Source: JANYCO01 sp035535995 (GTDB taxonomy: Bacteria; Bacteroidota; Bacteroidia; Cytophagales; Cytophagaceae). From it: DNA of 64,000 nucleotides. Shown here one piece after another: positions 61,606 to 64,000 of the stretch; position 1 is the stretch's first letter, and every line of letters starts with the position of its first letter. Location of the stretch: the NCBI GenBank assembly GCA_035535995.1, contig DATLOZ010000019.1, positions 248,001 through 312,000 of the forward strand. The letters run 5' to 3'. The notes beneath the pieces were generated by a model, which was given only the letters and a program-made list of their open reading frames with translations, made no database searches and was not told the DNA's origin. The position numbers and the translations under genes are program-made.

Positions 61606-62079
61606 TTAAACGCCGATTTCCAATACTTCAAGTTCAATTTTACCAGCAGGCACATCAATGATAGCTACATCGCCTACTTTTTTGCCAAGCAGCCCTTTGC
61701 CGATTGGAGACTTTACGGAGATCTTGCCGGTTTTAAGGTCGGCTTCTTCTTCGGCTACAAACATATATTCTACAATAGCATTGTTCTTTTTGTTTTTAAG
61801 CTTTGCTTTAGAAAGAATAGAAATGATAGAAGTATCCATGCTTGATTTATCGGCCAGGCGGGCATTGGCTACCAGGTCTTCCAGCTTAGATATTTTCATT
61901 TCCAACAATCCTTGAGCATCTTTGGCTGCATCGTATTCAGCATTTTCGCTCAAATCTCCTTTGTCGCGTGCTTCGGCAATTTGTTTGGCCATATCGGAAC
62001 GACCTTTTGTTTTAAGGCTATGTAATTCGTCCTTTAATTTTTTAAGACCTTCTTCGGTATAATATGATATCTTGCTCAT
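61606..62079 (-). CDS. greA: Transcript cleavage factor GreA
   Basis: 157 aa from ATG 62079 (MSKISYYTEEGLKKLKDEL); a longer frame from 62166 would start upstream of the promoter and is rejected. N-terminal coiled coil with the acidic tip RDKGDLSENAEYDAAK that enters the RNA polymerase channel, and a C-terminal FKBP-like domain ending VPAGKIELEVLEIGV. Rescues backtracked RNA polymerase. Its leader contains a terminator-like hairpin. Confidence 0.95.
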   Translation of the reverse strand: MSKISYYTEEGLKKLKDELHSLKTKGRSDMAKQIAEARDKGDLSENAEYDAAKDAQGLLEMKISKLEDLVANARLADKSSMDTSIISILSKAKLKNKKNNAIVEYMFVAEEEADLKTGKISVKSPIGKGLLGKKVGDVAIIDVPAGKIELEVLEIGV

Positions 62080-62107
62080 AGCAATACTTTTATCTCCTGA
62101 ATACAAT

Positions 62108-62133
62108 AAAAAAAACGGCCTTTTCAACCGTTT
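62108..62133 (-). terminator. Terminator-like hairpin in the greA leader
   Basis: On the minus strand AAACGG (from 62133), inner TT/GG wobble pairs, GAAAA loop, CCGTTT, then a total of eight T (62115-62108). It lies immediately after the predicted transcription start and 29 nt before the greA ATG. Confidence 0.65.
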
Positions 62134-62136
62134 GCA

Positions 62137-62167
62137 CAAAGTTATTAAAAAAATGGCCAATGTCAAA
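62137..62167 (-). promoter_or_regulatory. Promoter of greA
   Basis: On the minus strand TTTG (62167-62164), a 19-nt spacer and TAACTTTG (62144-62137), an exact match to the Bacteroidota pattern. Predicted start near 62131. Confidence 0.75.
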
Positions 62168-62232
62168 TTTTAAGAAACCACTAAAACGAAAGAGCTAAGG
62201 CATTTTAAGCCTTCCAGAATATTTCTACACTT

Positions 62233-62261
62233 GTTTAGTGATTATTTTAGCTATTTTTGCA
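62233..62261 (+). promoter_or_regulatory. Promoter of engB
   Basis: TTG at 62233-62235, 18-nt spacer and TATTTTTG at 62254-62261. The predicted start near 62267 lies past the ORF's first ATG (62238) and supports initiation at 62286. Confidence 0.65.
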
Positions 62262-62285
62262 GCCATCATAAATTTCAAAAGATCG

Positions 62286-62897
62286 ATGCAGGTAAAGAAA
62301 GCAGTATTCACAGGAAGTTTTGCAAGTCATACAGCTTGTCCTACCAAGAAGATGCCCGAATATGCTTTTATAGGCCGCTCCAATGTGGGCAAGTCTTCGC
62401 TGATCAATATGCTTACCAATAACAACAAGCTGGCGAAAACTTCTTCCACTCCTGGCAAAACACAAACCATTAATTATTTTAACATCAACGAGACCTGGAA
62501 CATTGTAGACCTTCCCGGTTATGGCTGGGCGCGTGTAAGTAAAACTGAAAAATCAAAATGGGATCAGATGATCATGGAGTATATGCTTTACCGCGAGCAG
62601 CTACAATCTGTATTTGTCCTGATCGACTCTAGGCTCGACCCGCAGGCGATCGACCTTGAATTTATTCAATGGATAGGAGAGGAAGGAATTCCTTTTGCAA
62701 TCGTGTTCACCAAAGCAGATAAGCAAACGCGCAATAAAACCGGTACGACTATTGCTAAATTTACCAATGAATTGTACAAAACATGGGAAGATCTGCCCCC
62801 AATATTTATTACTTCCTCAATATCCAAACAAGGAAAAGAAGAAATTTTAGAGTATATTTCGGAGATCAATAGTTCTTATAAACCTGTAAAAAATTAA
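62286..62897 (+). CDS. engB: Ribosome biogenesis GTPase YsxC/EngB
   Basis: 203 aa from ATG 62286. TRAFAC GTPase with G1 GRSNVGKSS, G3 DLPGYGWARV and G4 TKADK; N-terminus VKKAVFTGSFASHTACP is typical. Assists 50S assembly. Divergent from greA, the two promoters sharing the ~200-bp intergenic region. Confidence 0.95.
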   Translation: MQVKKAVFTGSFASHTACPTKKMPEYAFIGRSNVGKSSLINMLTNNNKLAKTSSTPGKTQTINYFNINETWNIVDLPGYGWARVSKTEKSKWDQMIMEYMLYREQLQSVFVLIDSRLDPQAIDLEFIQWIGEEGIPFAIVFTKADKQTRNKTGTTIAKFTNELYKTWEDLPPIFITSSISKQGKEEILEYISEINSSYKPVKN

Positions 62898-63063
62898 AGT
62901 TGAGATTGTTTGAATAAAACCTATAAGGGTTACCAAATACATTGCTCTCAACGATTTAAAACATCTTATGATACCTTATCGTATTGGTTAAAAGGAAGTC
63001 ATAAATTAAATTTGAGTTGAGTAAATTTTAAATTATCATTGCAAACTAAACTTTATTAGAACC

Positions 63064-63438
63064 ATGAAAAAAATCATCTTTATACTGGTTACTCTTTTCG
63101 CTTCTATAGTGATTGGTAACGCTAGCGCACAAACAGCGCCTCCTCCGGCAGGAAAATCTATCCCTGCTGCTCAATATTATGAAGGTGGACAAGATGCCAT
63201 GTATAAATTTATTAATGCTAATACACTCTATCCTCCAAATGCCAAGAGAAACAGAATACAAGGAGAGTGTATTGTACACCTGGTAATCGAGGCAGATGGC
63301 AAGACCTCTAACCTGCAGGTAGTAAAAAATATTAGCGGGGGTTGCGGCGATGAGGCGTTGAGAGTAGTAAGACTTCTTAAATTTAAACCGCCAGGATATA
63401 GATTTGACACAAATATTCCGGTGTATTTTAAACTGTAA
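63064..63438 (+). CDS. Secreted stand-alone TonB C-terminal domain protein
   Basis: 124 aa: signal peptide (MKKIIFILVTLFASIVIGNASAQ), short Pro-rich linker, then a TonB-like C-terminal domain (YPPNAKRNRIQGECIVHLVIEADGKTSNLQVVKNISGGCGDEALRVVRLLKFKPP). There is no transmembrane anchor or long Pro spacer, so it cannot transduce energy by itself. Possibly a periplasmic accessory or peptidoglycan-binding variant. 166-bp upstream gap shows no clear promoter. Confidence 0.82.
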   Translation: MKKIIFILVTLFASIVIGNASAQTAPPPAGKSIPAAQYYEGGQDAMYKFINANTLYPPNAKRNRIQGECIVHLVIEADGKTSNLQVVKNISGGCGDEALRVVRLLKFKPPGYRFDTNIPVYFKL

Positions 63439-63468
63439 ATTTTTACCAATAAATTATAACAAATAATA

Positions 63469-64000
63469 ATGGAGTTACTTAAAGAAATCGCTTCAGTTTC
63501 AGGAAAAGGTGGCTTGTTCCGTATTTTAAAGCCTACAAGAAATGGTGTTATCCTTGAAACTATAGATGACAAGAAAACCAAGATGATCGCCAATTCCAGC
63601 GAGAGAGTATCTATTCTGAAAGAAATATCGATCTATACCAATGGAGATGAATCTTCTGTACCTTTGGAAGAGGTATTGAAGAATGTAAATAAACTATTTG
63701 GCGATGATCTGAAAGTATCTTCCAAATCTTCCGATGCTGAGCTGAGAGATTTTATGGAGAAAGTAGTACCGGACTACGATCTGGAAAGAGTATACTGCTC
63801 CGATATCCGCAAGCTGGCTACCTGGTATGGGATTTTATCTAAAAATTTCCCTGAGATCTTCACTGAAGAAGAAAAGAAGGCTGAAGAGAAAAAAGAAGCT
63901 CCTGCCAAAGAAGAAAAGAAAGAAGTAAAAGCCAAAAAAGAAGAAGCTCCGGCAGAAGAAAAGCCAAAAGCAAAAGCTAAGGCCAAAGAAAAAGAACCGG
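63469..64000 (+). CDS. DUF5606-family protein (3' end cut by window)
   Basis: ATG 63469 opens MELLKEIASVSGKGGLFRIL and stays open to the end of the window (177 codons). The N-terminal ~135 residues match the DUF5606 family of Bacteroidota (LRDFMEKVVPDYDLERVYCSDIRKLATWYGIL). The rest is a Lys/Glu/Ala-rich low-complexity tail. Function unknown; cytosolic. Confidence 0.85.
   Translation, partial: MELLKEIASVSGKGGLFRILKPTRNGVILETIDDKKTKMIANSSERVSILKEISIYTNGDESSVPLEEVLKNVNKLFGDDLKVSSKSSDAELRDFMEKVVPDYDLERVYCSDIRKLATWYGILSKNFPEIFTEEEKKAEEKKEAPAKEEKKEVKAKKEEAPAEEKPKAKAKAKEKEP

Noticed and set aside
62080..62166. Longer greA start at 62166
   Set aside because: Lies inside the predicted promoter; the GreA family begins at MSKISYYTEEG.

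Overview
The window looks like a chromosomal stretch from a Bacteroidota bacterium, most likely of the Cytophagales type. The support is: -7 promoter boxes of the form TAnnTTTG with a TTTG/TTG box 18-20 nt upstream (bioB, rpsO, greA, engB, tetR); a short primary sigma factor; a TamL-type lipoprotein BamA homologue; a type IX secretion C-terminal sorting domain; and Bacteroidota families such as DUF4199, DUF4197 and DUF5606. Ribosome binding sites are weak and several genes start with TTG or GTG. Base composition is moderately AT-rich. No prophage, CRISPR array, rRNA or intact transposase was seen.

Layout. 1-2.7 kb: the end of a SulP/STAS/carbonic-anhydrase fusion, then bioB. 3.0-13.7 kb: a co-directional accessory cluster (membrane/HEAT/cyclic-nucleotide-binding protein; triple TIR-like protein; nSTAND1 NTPase with a transmembrane segment, coiled coil and WD40 propeller; outer-membrane barrel; repeat lipoprotein) ending at a bidirectional terminator. 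13.8-18.9 kb: a core block on the minus strand, lptG-type permease, rpsO, pnp, rpoD. 19-25 kb: small START-like and STAS-like proteins, tRNA-CAT, cysM, an S41 peptidase with a barrel protein, purB. 25-31.5 kb: IscA-like protein, GT-C membrane protein, osmC, metZ, DUF4199, DUF4197, pcm. 31.6-42.3 kb: T9SS cargo, a conserved secreted protein of unclear role, an rRNA/tRNA methyltransferase divergent from tamL, a second GT-C protein, hemF-PAP2, ribE, and an undecaprenyl-phosphate sugar transferase. 42.5-49.3 kb: a tetR-tolC-adaptor-RND efflux operon with a palindromic operator over its promoter. 49.3-50 kb: a decayed stretch with a heme-utilisation (HmuS-like) remnant and a MITE. 50-64 kb: aminotransferase, deoxyhypusine-synthase-like enzyme, a possible divergent HolD, PstS-like and TPR proteins, crcB, TerB-like, START protein, dapD, glycosyltransferase, small HD hydrolase, HIT, greA, engB, a TonB-domain protein and DUF5606 (cut by the window end).

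Two things stand out. The 3-13.7 kb cluster reads as a possible envelope-spanning signalling or conflict system: TIR-like domains and a STAND ATPase on the cytoplasmic side, a predicted membrane crossing, then a coiled coil and WD40 propeller predicted to be periplasmic, with an outer-membrane barrel and a lipoprotein encoded next. The second is an unusual density of non-coding structure: at least seven inverted-repeat copies of one dispersed word, two copies of a ~190-bp MITE with 22-bp terminal inverted repeats and 8-bp target duplications, a near-perfect 57-bp palindrome, a duplicated 98-bp unit beside the tRNA, and a terminator-like hairpin at the 5' end of the greA transcript.
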